Shown: positions 1 to 7,098 of the stretch, piece by piece
How positions within the stretch are numbered: position 1 is the stretch's first letter
Layout of the letters: each line of letters opens with the position of its first letter
From: SYAN01 sp049459795
GTDB taxonomy: Bacteria; Actinomycetota; Actinomycetes; Nanopelagicales; Nanopelagicaceae
Direction of reading: 5' to 3'
DNA: 13,582 nt
NCBI GenBank assembly: GCA_049459795.1
Contig: JBMUDS010000027.1
Span: forward strand, 1 to 13,582
Notes under the pieces: model-generated
What the model was told of the DNA's origin: nothing
Seen by the model: the letters and a program-made list of their open reading frames with translations, nothing else
Database searches by the model: none
Position numbers and translations under genes: made by a program

Positions 1-57
1 GATGGAACTGCACCTTTGGATGAGAGCGTCGATCGCCTCATCAAGGTGATCCTGTGA
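1..57 (+). CDS. C-terminal tail of an unidentified protein (5' end outside window)
   Basis: Reading from base 1 gives 18 codons ending DESVDRLIKVIL and a TGA at 55-57. The TGA overlaps the GTG start of the next gene (GTGA, 54-57), so the two are translationally coupled and surely share a transcript. The tail (DGTAPLDESVDRLIKVIL) resembles the closing helix of small P-loop kinases, such as adenylyl-sulfate kinase or adenylate kinase. With a TauE/SafE permease and a sulfotransferase downstream, APS kinase (CysC) is an attractive guess, but 18 residues cannot establish it. The reading frame is well supported by the coupled stop/start; the identity is not. Confidence 0.55.
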   Translation, partial: DGTAPLDESVDRLIKVIL

Positions 58-812
58 CCATCTATTACTTCATCCTTGCTGGTTCAGTCGCACAACTCAT
101 CGACGGGTCCCTTGGTATGGGATTCGGTGTTACGAGCGCGACCATCCTTTTGGCTCTTGGAACCTCAGCTGCCGCGACTTCAGCAGCAGTCCACGTTGCG
201 AAGATCGGTACTGGTCTTGCCTCAGGAATAGCACATTGGCGTCGAGACAATGTCGATACCGAGATTCTCTTCAAGATTGCGATCCCTGGTGGCATCGGCG
301 CATTCATCGGAGCGACCTTCCTCTCATCGATCGACTTAACCGGTGGCACATACTTCGTCGCGACAATCCTCTTCCTGCTGGGCTTGGTCTTGCTCTATCG
401 CAACATCTTTAGAAGCGAAGTCCAGGTCAATCTCACTACCGTTAGTGATCCGAAGTATCTGAAGTTCATCGGTTTCACCGGTGGCTTTGTCGATGCATCA
501 GGTGGTGGCGGTTGGGGACCAGTCGTCACTCCGACACTTCTTGCAACGACTGAGCATGAACCACGGAAAGTGATCGGCACAGTCTCGGCGGCAGAGTTCA
601 TCGTCGCTGTATGTGCCAGCCTCGGATTCCTCGCATCACTCTGGCGTTTGGATATGAATTGGGAGGCGGTGCTAGGGCTCCTCATCGGCGGCGTGATCAT
701 GGCTCCCGTCGCAGCTCGCCTTGTCGGGTGGTTGCCGCGCCGCGTGCTCGGAATCATCGTTGCAATCACGATCATCATCCTCAATGGCCTCAGGCTCCTC
801 GGCATCATCTAA
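54..812 (+). CDS. TauE/SafE-family sulfur-anion permease
   Basis: A 252-residue polytopic inner-membrane protein of the TauE/SafE family, whose members move sulfite, sulfoacetate or related anions across the cytoplasmic membrane. About seven or eight hydrophobic segments are visible, roughly residues 4-38, 42-62, 72-92, 99-116, 136-165, 174-197, 203-222 and 229-252. The two family signature regions are present: the first near residues 17-27 (DGSLGMGFGVT) and its repeat near 147-160 (DASGGGGWGPVVTP), reflecting the usual internal duplication. The GTG start at 54 overlaps the upstream TGA and follows a very good Shine-Dalgarno, AAGGTGAT at 43-50. The sulfotransferase begins 9 nt downstream. The substrate cannot be read from sequence; export of sulfite, or uptake or release of another sulfur anion, fits the neighbours. 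Confidence 0.88.
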   Translation: MTIYYFILAGSVAQLIDGSLGMGFGVTSATILLALGTSAAATSAAVHVAKIGTGLASGIAHWRRDNVDTEILFKIAIPGGIGAFIGATFLSSIDLTGGTYFVATILFLLGLVLLYRNIFRSEVQVNLTTVSDPKYLKFIGFTGGFVDASGGGGWGPVVTPTLLATTEHEPRKVIGTVSAAEFIVAVCASLGFLASLWRLDMNWEAVLGLLIGGVIMAPVAARLVGWLPRRVLGIIVAITIIILNGLRLLGII

Positions 813-821
813 GGTTTCGTT

Positions 822-1928
822 GTGGCAGAGAGAATCGTTCTCCATGCCGGCTTTCATAAGTCCGGTACGACAGCGCTACAACATGCATTCGATGGGAAAA
901 AGCGCGCTCTCAAGAAACATGGAGTCATCTATCCACTCAACGCAGGAAGAGCGCACCACCGAGCAGCCTGGGGTCTAACAGAGCGAGTCTGGGGTTGGCG
1001 AAACAACGGCGGAAAGCTGATTCCGATCAAGTCATGGGATGCACTCGTCAAGGAAGTGAAGAAGAGTCCAGGCACCGTTTTGATCAGCAGTGAATTCTTC
1101 ACTGAGGCTAAGGATCACCACGTCGCAAAGGCGAAAGCTGACCTTGGTGATATTCCGGTGACCCTCGTCTTCACTGTCCGTCCCTTCGCGAAGATCCTTG
1201 CATCCTCATATCAGCAATTCGTCAAGTACGGCATTCGAGTCCGATTCGAACCGTGGCTTGAGGAAGTCTTTACCAAGAGATCAGAATCCAAAGTGACTCC
1301 GACATTTTGGAATCGCGTGCAACTCGATGAAGTCGTCGAGCGATGGGCGAAGCATTTCGGCAGCGAGAATGTCGTCGTCTTACTCGCCGATGAGTCAGAA
1401 CCTGAATTCATATTCCATGAGTTCGCTCAGATCCTGGGCGTTCCACAAGAGGTACTGCCACTTCCTGAGATCGGCGGCAATCGTTCGATGACCTTGGAAG
1501 AGACCGAACTTCTCTATCTCATTAACAATATCTACGACCGAACTGGAGGATGGGAACAGTATCGAGCGTTGATCCGAGATGGTTATGTCCGCTTCCTTGC
1601 AGATCACACCAAGGCAGATCCAAAAGCGGAGCGATTGCCGACCCCGGAGTGGGCCGTGAAGCAAGCTCGCGAACTCAACAGAAGACACTTTGAAAGACTC
1701 GATGCTCTCGGTATCGAGATCCGAGGAAAACGAGAAGGTTTCATCGACGCTCCAGTCCTCACTGGTGATTACAAGGCGCCGGAGAAGATCACGATGGAGC
1801 TAGCGGCACAGTTCCTTGCTTCCTATGACTATTCCGTCATACGCCATGTGCCGAGACATATCTTGCTCAAAGAAGTGAAGCGCCGATTCAAAGTATCGAC
1901 AAGAAGGTTCCTTAAGGGAGTGAGGTAG
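822..1928 (+). CDS. PAPS-dependent sulfotransferase family protein
   Basis: A 368-residue soluble protein that probably transfers sulfate from PAPS to an alcohol or amine acceptor. Near the N-terminus, residues 8-20 (HAGFHKSGTTALQ) form the 5'-phosphosulfate-binding P-loop. Residues 119-135 (VRPFAKILASSYQQFVK) match the 3'-phosphate-binding region, with R120 and S128 or S129 as likely PAPS contacts. No signal peptide or membrane segment is visible. The acceptor is unknown; related bacterial enzymes act on glycans, glycolipids or small metabolites. It starts at GTG 822, with AAGG at 811-814 as ribosome-binding site, 9 nt after the TauE/SafE stop, and ends 6 nt before the DUF885 gene, so it sits inside the operon. 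The basic C-terminal tail (KEVKRRFKVSTRRFLKGVR, residues 350-368) could contact membrane or an anionic substrate; that is inference. Confidence 0.82.
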   Translation: MAERIVLHAGFHKSGTTALQHAFDGKKRALKKHGVIYPLNAGRAHHRAAWGLTERVWGWRNNGGKLIPIKSWDALVKEVKKSPGTVLISSEFFTEAKDHHVAKAKADLGDIPVTLVFTVRPFAKILASSYQQFVKYGIRVRFEPWLEEVFTKRSESKVTPTFWNRVQLDEVVERWAKHFGSENVVVLLADESEPEFIFHEFAQILGVPQEVLPLPEIGGNRSMTLEETELLYLINNIYDRTGGWEQYRALIRDGYVRFLADHTKADPKAERLPTPEWAVKQARELNRRHFERLDALGIEIRGKREGFIDAPVLTGDYKAPEKITMELAAQFLASYDYSVIRHVPRHILLKEVKRRFKVSTRRFLKGVR

Positions 1929-1934
1929 TAATTC

Positions 1935-3596
1935 ATGAGTGGAAACTGGCAATCAGAATCGATCATCGCGAAGGTATCCGAGGAATACGTCACAGAGTCG
2001 GCAAAGTTGAGCCCTATCGCTTCGACGAACCTGGGCATCAAGGGACTTGATGATCAACTCGATGATTTCTCGCTCGAGCACGCCGAAAAAGGGGCTCAGC
2101 TTCTCCGTGACGCCATCGCGAAGATAAGTGCAGCGACACCTCTCAATGAATACGATCGCATAGCAAAGGATGTTGCATTGGAACGAATGCAGTCATCGCT
2201 CGATCTCCATGATTCTCGAGAAGCCTTCGTCCTATGGGGCGTACTCTGGTCACCAGTTTCGAGTATCCGACAGGTCTTCGAGATGATGGATACCTCAGCT
2301 CCTGACCACATCAAGAATCTCACTTCTCGTCTCAACGCAGTCGCACACTCCTTCGAAAGTTGGAGTGGCGCTCTCCTTCACGTCGCAAAAGAAGGGAAAG
2401 TCACCTCGAAGCGACAGGTCCTCGGTGTGGCGAAACAACTAGAGACATTTGCAAAAGGTGCTTTCACTGAGATCGCCAAGCGTTTCGACCCAGAGGGCAA
2501 AAATGATGAATTGATGCAGGCAGGACGAAACGCTGACCAAGCGTGTGCTCATCTTGCGCTCTGGATGCATGAGACATACGCACCGATTTCCAATGAAGAA
2601 GACCCCGTCGGTGCGGATCGATATCGAACCTGGTCACGACACTTCACGGGTGCGAATCTCGATCTCGAAGCGACATATGAGTGGGGTAAAGAGGAGCTCG
2701 ATCGGATCAATGAGCGGATGTGGGGTGCGGCGGCAAAGCTCTATCCCGATGCGAAGAGCCTTCGCGAGGTGGCGGATCAACTCGAGGAGGATCCGCGGTA
2801 TGTCGTCCATGGCGGAGACGCACTCCTAAAGCGATTACGCGAATTCGTTGATCAAGCAGTTGAGCGGCTCGATGGGAAAGAGTTCGATATAGATCCACGG
2901 ATCAAGTTCTGCGATTGCAAACTTGCACCCGAGGGATCTGCTTCTGCGGCCTATTACATCGGACCTTCGGAGGATTTCGCGCGTCCCGGAACCACTTGGT
3001 TTCCGACGATGGGCAAGGAGAAGTTCAGTTTCTGGCACATCGCATCGACTTGGTACCACGAAGCAGTTCCAGGTCATCATCTCCAGGTTGCGACCTCTAT
3101 GGTGGAGACGGATCGACTCAATCGCTATCAACGTAATGAAGCCTGGACTTCAGGTCATGGCGAGGGATGGGCGCTCTATGCCGAGAGATTGATGGACGAA
3201 CTTGGCGCTTTCGAAGATCCAGGTTATGAGATGGGTTATCTCTCGTCACAAGCGCTTCGCGCAGCTCGCGTCGTCGTTGATATCGGAATGCACCTCTCAC
3301 TGCCCGGGCCGGATGGAAAGGCATGGGATGCAGAGTCAGCTTTCTTGCTTCTTCGCGATCGCGCCCTTCTTGATGAAGTCTCCGCTCGCAGCGAAGTGGA
3401 TCGATACCTCGGACTTCCGGGACAGGCGATCTCTTACAAAGTCGGAGAGCGAGTCTGGATGCGTGCTCGTGAGGATGCAAAGCAACGGTTAGGCAACCAG
3501 TTCTCGCTCAAAGAATTCCATCGATTTGCTCTAGCGCTAGGACCCATGGGACTTGATCCATTCGAAAGAGAATTGAATAAGTGGGACGGGAAGTAG
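1935..3596 (+). CDS. DUF885 family metallopeptidase-like protein
   Basis: A 553-residue protein of the DUF885 family, predicted zinc-dependent hydrolases or peptidases. The metal-binding motif HEAVPGHH lies at residues 375-382 (H375, E376 and H381/H382). A downstream GHGEGWALYAERL block holds E410, the likely third ligand. The N-terminal 300 residues are mostly helical, with the family pattern of a start such as VSEEYVTESAKLSPIAS, residues 14-30. Many homologues carry a lipoprotein or secretion signal; none is visible here, so a cytoplasmic location is likely. The ATG at 1935 follows a GTGAGG ribosome-binding site inside the end of the sulfotransferase gene. The substrate is unknown, and co-location with sulfur genes is not proof of a shared pathway. 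Confidence 0.88.
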   Translation: MSGNWQSESIIAKVSEEYVTESAKLSPIASTNLGIKGLDDQLDDFSLEHAEKGAQLLRDAIAKISAATPLNEYDRIAKDVALERMQSSLDLHDSREAFVLWGVLWSPVSSIRQVFEMMDTSAPDHIKNLTSRLNAVAHSFESWSGALLHVAKEGKVTSKRQVLGVAKQLETFAKGAFTEIAKRFDPEGKNDELMQAGRNADQACAHLALWMHETYAPISNEEDPVGADRYRTWSRHFTGANLDLEATYEWGKEELDRINERMWGAAAKLYPDAKSLREVADQLEEDPRYVVHGGDALLKRLREFVDQAVERLDGKEFDIDPRIKFCDCKLAPEGSASAAYYIGPSEDFARPGTTWFPTMGKEKFSFWHIASTWYHEAVPGHHLQVATSMVETDRLNRYQRNEAWTSGHGEGWALYAERLMDELGAFEDPGYEMGYLSSQALRAARVVVDIGMHLSLPGPDGKAWDAESAFLLLRDRALLDEVSARSEVDRYLGLPGQAISYKVGERVWMRAREDAKQRLGNQFSLKEFHRFALALGPMGLDPFERELNKWDGK

Positions 3597-3608
3597 AAGA
3601 GCTGACTC

Positions 3609-4316
3609 TTAGGAGATCAGAGCCTCGAGTCCCACTTCGACCATCTCTTTAAGGCTTCGTTCCCGAGCCATCGCATCCATCGCTTCGTGCGTGATGACAT
3701 GGTCTGAGACGGTGAGTACGGCGAGAGCTTGTCGCTTGAACTTCGCCGCAAGGGTGTAGAGCGCGCTCGCTTCCATCTCGAGTGCAAGGACGTTGAATGC
3801 GCGCAACTTCTCGAGTGAGTCGGTGCTGTCATAGAACTGATCCATCGATGAGACGCCACCGACATGAAGTCCCACTCCAGTAGCGATTCGAGTCGCTGCT
3901 TTATATGCCGCGGAGAGGAGATGGAAGTCGGCATGTGGCGCGTAGTCGAGTCCATTGGTCGCTCGGCGATTGACGGCAGAATCGGTGGAGGCGCTCATCG
4001 CCAAGATCAGGTCGCCCACCTTGGTCTCATCTTGGATGGCACCACAGGTGCCTATACGAATAGCTCGCTGGACCTGATATTCAGTGAAGAGTTCATGGAC
4101 ATAGATCGAGATTGATGGGATCCCCATCCCGGTGCCTTGTACTGAGACTCGCTCGCCTTTGTAGGTGCCGGTAAAGCCGAACATATTGCGGACCGAGTTG
4201 TATTGAACTGGATTCTCGAGGAAGTTCTCTGCCACCCACTTCGCACGGAGTGGGTCTCCCGGCAAGAGGATGCGATCTGCGATCTGACCTTGCTCAGCGG
4301 CAATATGGATGCTCAT
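3609..4316 (-). CDS. deoD: Purine-nucleoside phosphorylase, DeoD type
   Basis: A 235-residue hexameric-type phosphorylase that splits purine (deoxy)nucleosides with phosphate into base and (deoxy)ribose-1-phosphate in cytoplasmic salvage. Length matches the E. coli family. Residues equivalent to known E. coli active-site positions are visible: H4, G20, R24, R43, R87 and T90 (phosphate and ribose sites), E180-M181-E182 (ribose), and the catalytic pair S204-D205 in the block LTVSDHVITHE, with R218 in the place of the E. coli helper arginine. The ATG at 4314-4316 is preceded by an AGAGAG purine tract as ribosome-binding site. It begins 29 nt after trhO on the same strand, so the two probably share a transcript. 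It converges on the DUF885 gene, with stops 12 nt apart. Confidence 0.95.
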   Translation of the reverse strand: MSIHIAAEQGQIADRILLPGDPLRAKWVAENFLENPVQYNSVRNMFGFTGTYKGERVSVQGTGMGIPSISIYVHELFTEYQVQRAIRIGTCGAIQDETKVGDLILAMSASTDSAVNRRATNGLDYAPHADFHLLSAAYKAATRIATGVGLHVGGVSSMDQFYDSTDSLEKLRAFNVLALEMEASALYTLAAKFKRQALAVLTVSDHVITHEAMDAMARERSLKEMVEVGLEALIS

Positions 4317-4345
4317 TCTTCTCTCTTCTATCTTCTCTCGTTGAT

Positions 4346-5266
4346 TCAGCTATTGATCAACGCTGGACGATGCAAAGTCGGACAGAGCCTCTTGTTGGGA
4401 TCTTTCCTGCAACTCTCACATAGGAGCAACTGTTCGTGGCACGATGGATCAGCACAATTGATGAAATCGCGGGTCGCTTCGCCACATGTATCGCATCGAC
4501 CGATCACTTCAGTCTCTTCATCGAATTCGATTCTCATCCGGGCATCGAAGGTGTAGAGCGAACCTTCCCAGAGTCCCTTGCTACCGAATTTCTCCCCATA
4601 GCGGACGATGCCACCTTCGATCTGATAGACCTCGGCGAAGCCACGTTCTTTCATCAACGCTGAGAGAACCTCACATCGAATTCCACCGGTGCAATATGTG
4701 ACGATCGGCTTCTCCTTGAGGTGATCGTATTTCCCGCTCTCTAACTCGGAGATGAAATCTCGAGTCGTCGAGGTATCTGGTACGACGGCGTCCTTGAAGC
4801 GCCCGATCTTTGCTTCGAATGCATTACGACCATCAAAGAAGACCACGTCGCCACGTTCTTCGACGAGTCGATTCACTTCTTCGGGAGAGAGGTGCTTGCC
4901 ACCACCGACGACACCGTTGGAGTCGACCTTCACTTCCGTCGGGCGCCCGAAAGTGACGAGTTCTGCTCGAACCTTGACGCTTAGGCGCGGGAAATCTGCG
5001 CCGGTTCCATCCGACCACTTGAAATCGATCCCTTTAAAGCCCTGAAATTCTCGAGTCTTGCGAACATATTTCTTCAAGTCGCTCATTGCGCCACCGAGAG
5101 TTCCGTTGATGCCATGTTTCGAGATGAGGATCCGACCGGTCAGATTGAGGGATTCGCAGAGATCGCGCTGCCAGAGCCGTAGCGTCTCCGGATCAGCGAT
5201 GGGGGTGAAGCCGTAGAAGAGGATCACCTTGTTAAGGTCTCTTCGCTCTTTCTTTACTGCCATCAC
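4346..5266 (-). CDS. trhO: tRNA uridine(34) hydroxylase, rhodanese-like (TrhO/YceA)
   Basis: About 306 residues, of the YceA/TrhO family that hydroxylates U34 of certain tRNAs on the way to 5-(carboxy)methoxyuridine derivatives. The order of parts is standard: an acylphosphatase-like N-terminal domain (about 12-105, with GRILISKHGINGTLGG), a rhodanese domain (about 125-240) with active-site C192 in YCTGGIRCE, and a cysteine-rich C-terminal segment with C258-x2-C261, C271, C276, C283-x2-C286 and C295, possibly metal-binding. The start is GTG at 5264-5266, with ATG at 5261-5263 as an alternative. No Shine-Dalgarno is present, but a TAGACT -10 hexamer lies 7 nt upstream of the GTG, so leaderless initiation at 5266 is likely. 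It is divergent from the DMT transporter gene, with only 31 bp between starts. Confidence 0.93.
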   Translation of the reverse strand: MMAVKKERRDLNKVILFYGFTPIADPETLRLWQRDLCESLNLTGRILISKHGINGTLGGAMSDLKKYVRKTREFQGFKGIDFKWSDGTGADFPRLSVKVRAELVTFGRPTEVKVDSNGVVGGGKHLSPEEVNRLVEERGDVVFFDGRNAFEAKIGRFKDAVVPDTSTTRDFISELESGKYDHLKEKPIVTYCTGGIRCEVLSALMKERGFAEVYQIEGGIVRYGEKFGSKGLWEGSLYTFDARMRIEFDEETEVIGRCDTCGEATRDFINCADPSCHEQLLLCESCRKDPNKRLCPTLHRPALINS

Positions 5267-5273
5267 GGTTCGG

Positions 5274-5279
5274 AGTCTA
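5274..5279 (-). promoter_or_regulatory. Putative -10 element (TAGACT) of a leaderless trhO promoter
   Basis: On the - strand TAGACT ends 7 nt before the GTG start at 5266, the spacing expected if transcription begins at or beside the start codon. There is no Shine-Dalgarno in the interval. The same hexamer occurs at the same relative place before the ABC exporter gene (8926-8931). No clear -35 is seen; the region where it would lie overlaps the start of the divergent DMT gene. Confidence 0.5.
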
Positions 5280-5297
5280 ACGAAAACAGAACGAGTG

Positions 5298-6299
5298 ATG
5301 AAAGCCTACGATCGGCGGGTGAGTATCAAGGCGCCAGCACATCCACGTCTCGATGCGCTAGCCATTCTCTCGGGAGCCATGATCGCGGTCCAGGCGAGAG
5401 CGAATGGTCAACTCTCGGATGCGATGGGAAATAGCCTTCAAGCCGCTTTAATCTCATTCTCTTCCGGACTTCTCATCATCGCTGCCATCACTCTCTTCAG
5501 TCGTCGCATCAAGGATGGAATGCGAAAGTTATATCGAGCGTCCAGGCAAGGCGAGATCCCTAAGTGGCGTCTCTTTGCTGGAATGTTGGGCGGATCCTTC
5601 GTCGCGATCCAGACCAACATCGTTCCGATCATCGGTGTAGCGCTCTATTCCGTCGCATCGATCGCAGGACAGGCTTTGACTTCTCTCCTTGTTGACCGAA
5701 TCGGCATCACTGCTGGTGGACCGAAGGCGGTGAGTGCCCGCAGAGTCGGCGCAGCGCTGATCACGGTTATTGCTGTCGCGGTCTCTGTCGCAGATCGGAT
5801 CGATGATGGCGACTTCTCGTTCTTCGCGGTTTTCCTTGCGGTGATTGCTGGATCATTTGTTGGTGTACAACGTGCGCTCAATGGTCAGATCAACGAACAT
5901 TCAGGCGAGAGTTATGCCACTTCGCTGTTGAACTTCATCATGGGCACCACGTTTCTCGCAGCATTCTTAGCAATCGCGATCCTCTTCTCCGACATATCCC
6001 TATCGCCACTACCTAAGGGCCCATGGTGGATCTATACCGGGGGAGTGATCGGCGTCGTCTACATCGCCTTCACCGCCCTGATCGTCCAGCACCTTGGCGT
6101 CCTGACCTTCACCGTCTTAAGCGTCGGGGGTCAACTCGTCGGATCCCTCATCCTCGACCTCATCAATCCGGAGACCTCCGGGCAGGTCGGATGGGCGCTG
6201 GTAACCGGAATTGCGCTGACTTACCTTGGCGTCATGGTTAGCGGGGAGCGCAAAAATGGTCGCGGATTGGATGGAAAAAAGTCTCACAAGGGTGCATAA
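5298..6299 (+). CDS. DMT-superfamily transporter, YdcZ (DUF606) type, two-repeat fusion
   Basis: A 333-residue integral membrane protein with about ten hydrophobic segments. An internal duplication is directly visible: residues 30-57 (beginning AVQARANGQLSDAMG) align with 189-216 (beginning GVQRALNGQINEHSG), each followed by helices ending in similar GQxLxSLxxD blocks (124-133 and 278-287). This is the DUF606/YdcZ module, often a single half-length copy, here fused head to tail into one chain. Such proteins are predicted drug or metabolite exporters; the substrate is unknown. The ATG at 5298 is chosen because upstream codons run into the divergent trhO gene and add a non-membrane extension; GTG 5295 is an adjacent alternative. 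The C-terminus is short and basic. The regulator gene starts 2 nt after the stop. Confidence 0.85.
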   Translation: MKAYDRRVSIKAPAHPRLDALAILSGAMIAVQARANGQLSDAMGNSLQAALISFSSGLLIIAAITLFSRRIKDGMRKLYRASRQGEIPKWRLFAGMLGGSFVAIQTNIVPIIGVALYSVASIAGQALTSLLVDRIGITAGGPKAVSARRVGAALITVIAVAVSVADRIDDGDFSFFAVFLAVIAGSFVGVQRALNGQINEHSGESYATSLLNFIMGTTFLAAFLAIAILFSDISLSPLPKGPWWIYTGGVIGVVYIAFTALIVQHLGVLTFTVLSVGGQLVGSLILDLINPETSGQVGWALVTGIALTYLGVMVSGERKNGRGLDGKKSHKGA

Positions 6300-6301
6300 A
6301 T

Positions 6302-7093
6302 TTGACCATAACTCTCGGTGTGAGAGGTATGAGCGAAGCACCGCGAAGCACCCAACAATCCCTCGGCTTCGACCTCTCATGGGCCAGGGGATACCTGGAG
6401 CTGATCGCTAGTGGGGTCAACCTAGAACAGCTCCTTCGCCATAGTCACGAAGAGATCGGCGCTCGCCATGCGCTCGCATTCACCCAGATCTTCACCTTCG
6501 ATCAGGAGGGAAATCTGACTCCTACCACCACCTTCGGTAACACCTCTGGCACCACTCTTGATGGGCAGCACACGCTCAAGCTCTCGAAGGATGAACTTCA
6601 TCCTGTCACTGATTGCGCGCGGACGGAGGACTCACTGGCAATCCCATCCCATGCCGAATATCAGGCACGTTATCCAGGACTCACCTGGGGAAATGGTCCA
6701 TCCATCTTCATTCCGCTCCGCGTCGGCCCACTCGTCGAAAGTGTCTTCGCGATGGTCTTCCGTGAGAGCGAGAAGATCGATTGGTCAGCGAATCTTCCGC
6801 TCCATGAAGCGATCTCGGTGATCGCTCAACTTGCCCACCTCATCGATACCAAGAGCGCACCGTTGCGTGATTCACATGGGTCATCTGAACCATCGACGAC
6901 CTTGGGTTTGAGTGATCGACAGTTGGTAATCGCGAAGATGATCGCACAAGGGATGACGAACAAGACGATCGCACAAGAACTTGGATTCAGTGAGGCCACA
7001 ATCCGTTATGAGACGATCAAACTCTACGAACGCCTTCGAGTGAAGAATCGATCACATGCAGCGGCACGAATACATCAATTGGGGATCAGCTAG
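6302..7093 (+). CDS. GAF-like sensor domain plus LuxR-type HTH transcriptional regulator
   Basis: A 263-residue DNA-binding regulator. Residues about 41-182 look like a GAF-type sensor fold (IPLRVGPLVESVFAMVFRES near 137-156). Residues 203-260 form a LuxR/GerE helix-turn-helix: LSDRQLVIAKMIAQGMTNKTIA, then SEATIRYETIKLYERLRVKNRSHAA. The usual TV..H of the recognition helix is replaced by TIRYE. There is no receiver domain with a phospho-acceptor aspartate, so it probably senses a ligand directly. The outermost start is TTG 6302, with AAGGGTG at 6288-6294 as ribosome-binding site, 2 nt after the DMT stop; ATG 6329 is the main alternative, but its GAGAGG tract is too close. It may regulate the DMT transporter with which it shares a transcript; that is inference. 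It converges on the ABC exporter gene, with stops 5 nt apart. Confidence 0.83.
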   Translation: MTITLGVRGMSEAPRSTQQSLGFDLSWARGYLELIASGVNLEQLLRHSHEEIGARHALAFTQIFTFDQEGNLTPTTTFGNTSGTTLDGQHTLKLSKDELHPVTDCARTEDSLAIPSHAEYQARYPGLTWGNGPSIFIPLRVGPLVESVFAMVFRESEKIDWSANLPLHEAISVIAQLAHLIDTKSAPLRDSHGSSEPSTTLGLSDRQLVIAKMIAQGMTNKTIAQELGFSEATIRYETIKLYERLRVKNRSHAAARIHQLGIS

Positions 7094-7098
7094 ATTCA

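Noticed and set aside
3597..3610. Short hairpin AAGAG-CTGA-CTCTT between the convergent DUF885 and deoD genes, as a terminator
   Set aside because: The stem is only five mostly weak base pairs and no T run follows on either strand.
5229..5297. Upstream in-frame extension of the DMT transporter
   Set aside because: It would overlap the divergent trhO coding start and adds a polar stretch absent from this transporter type.
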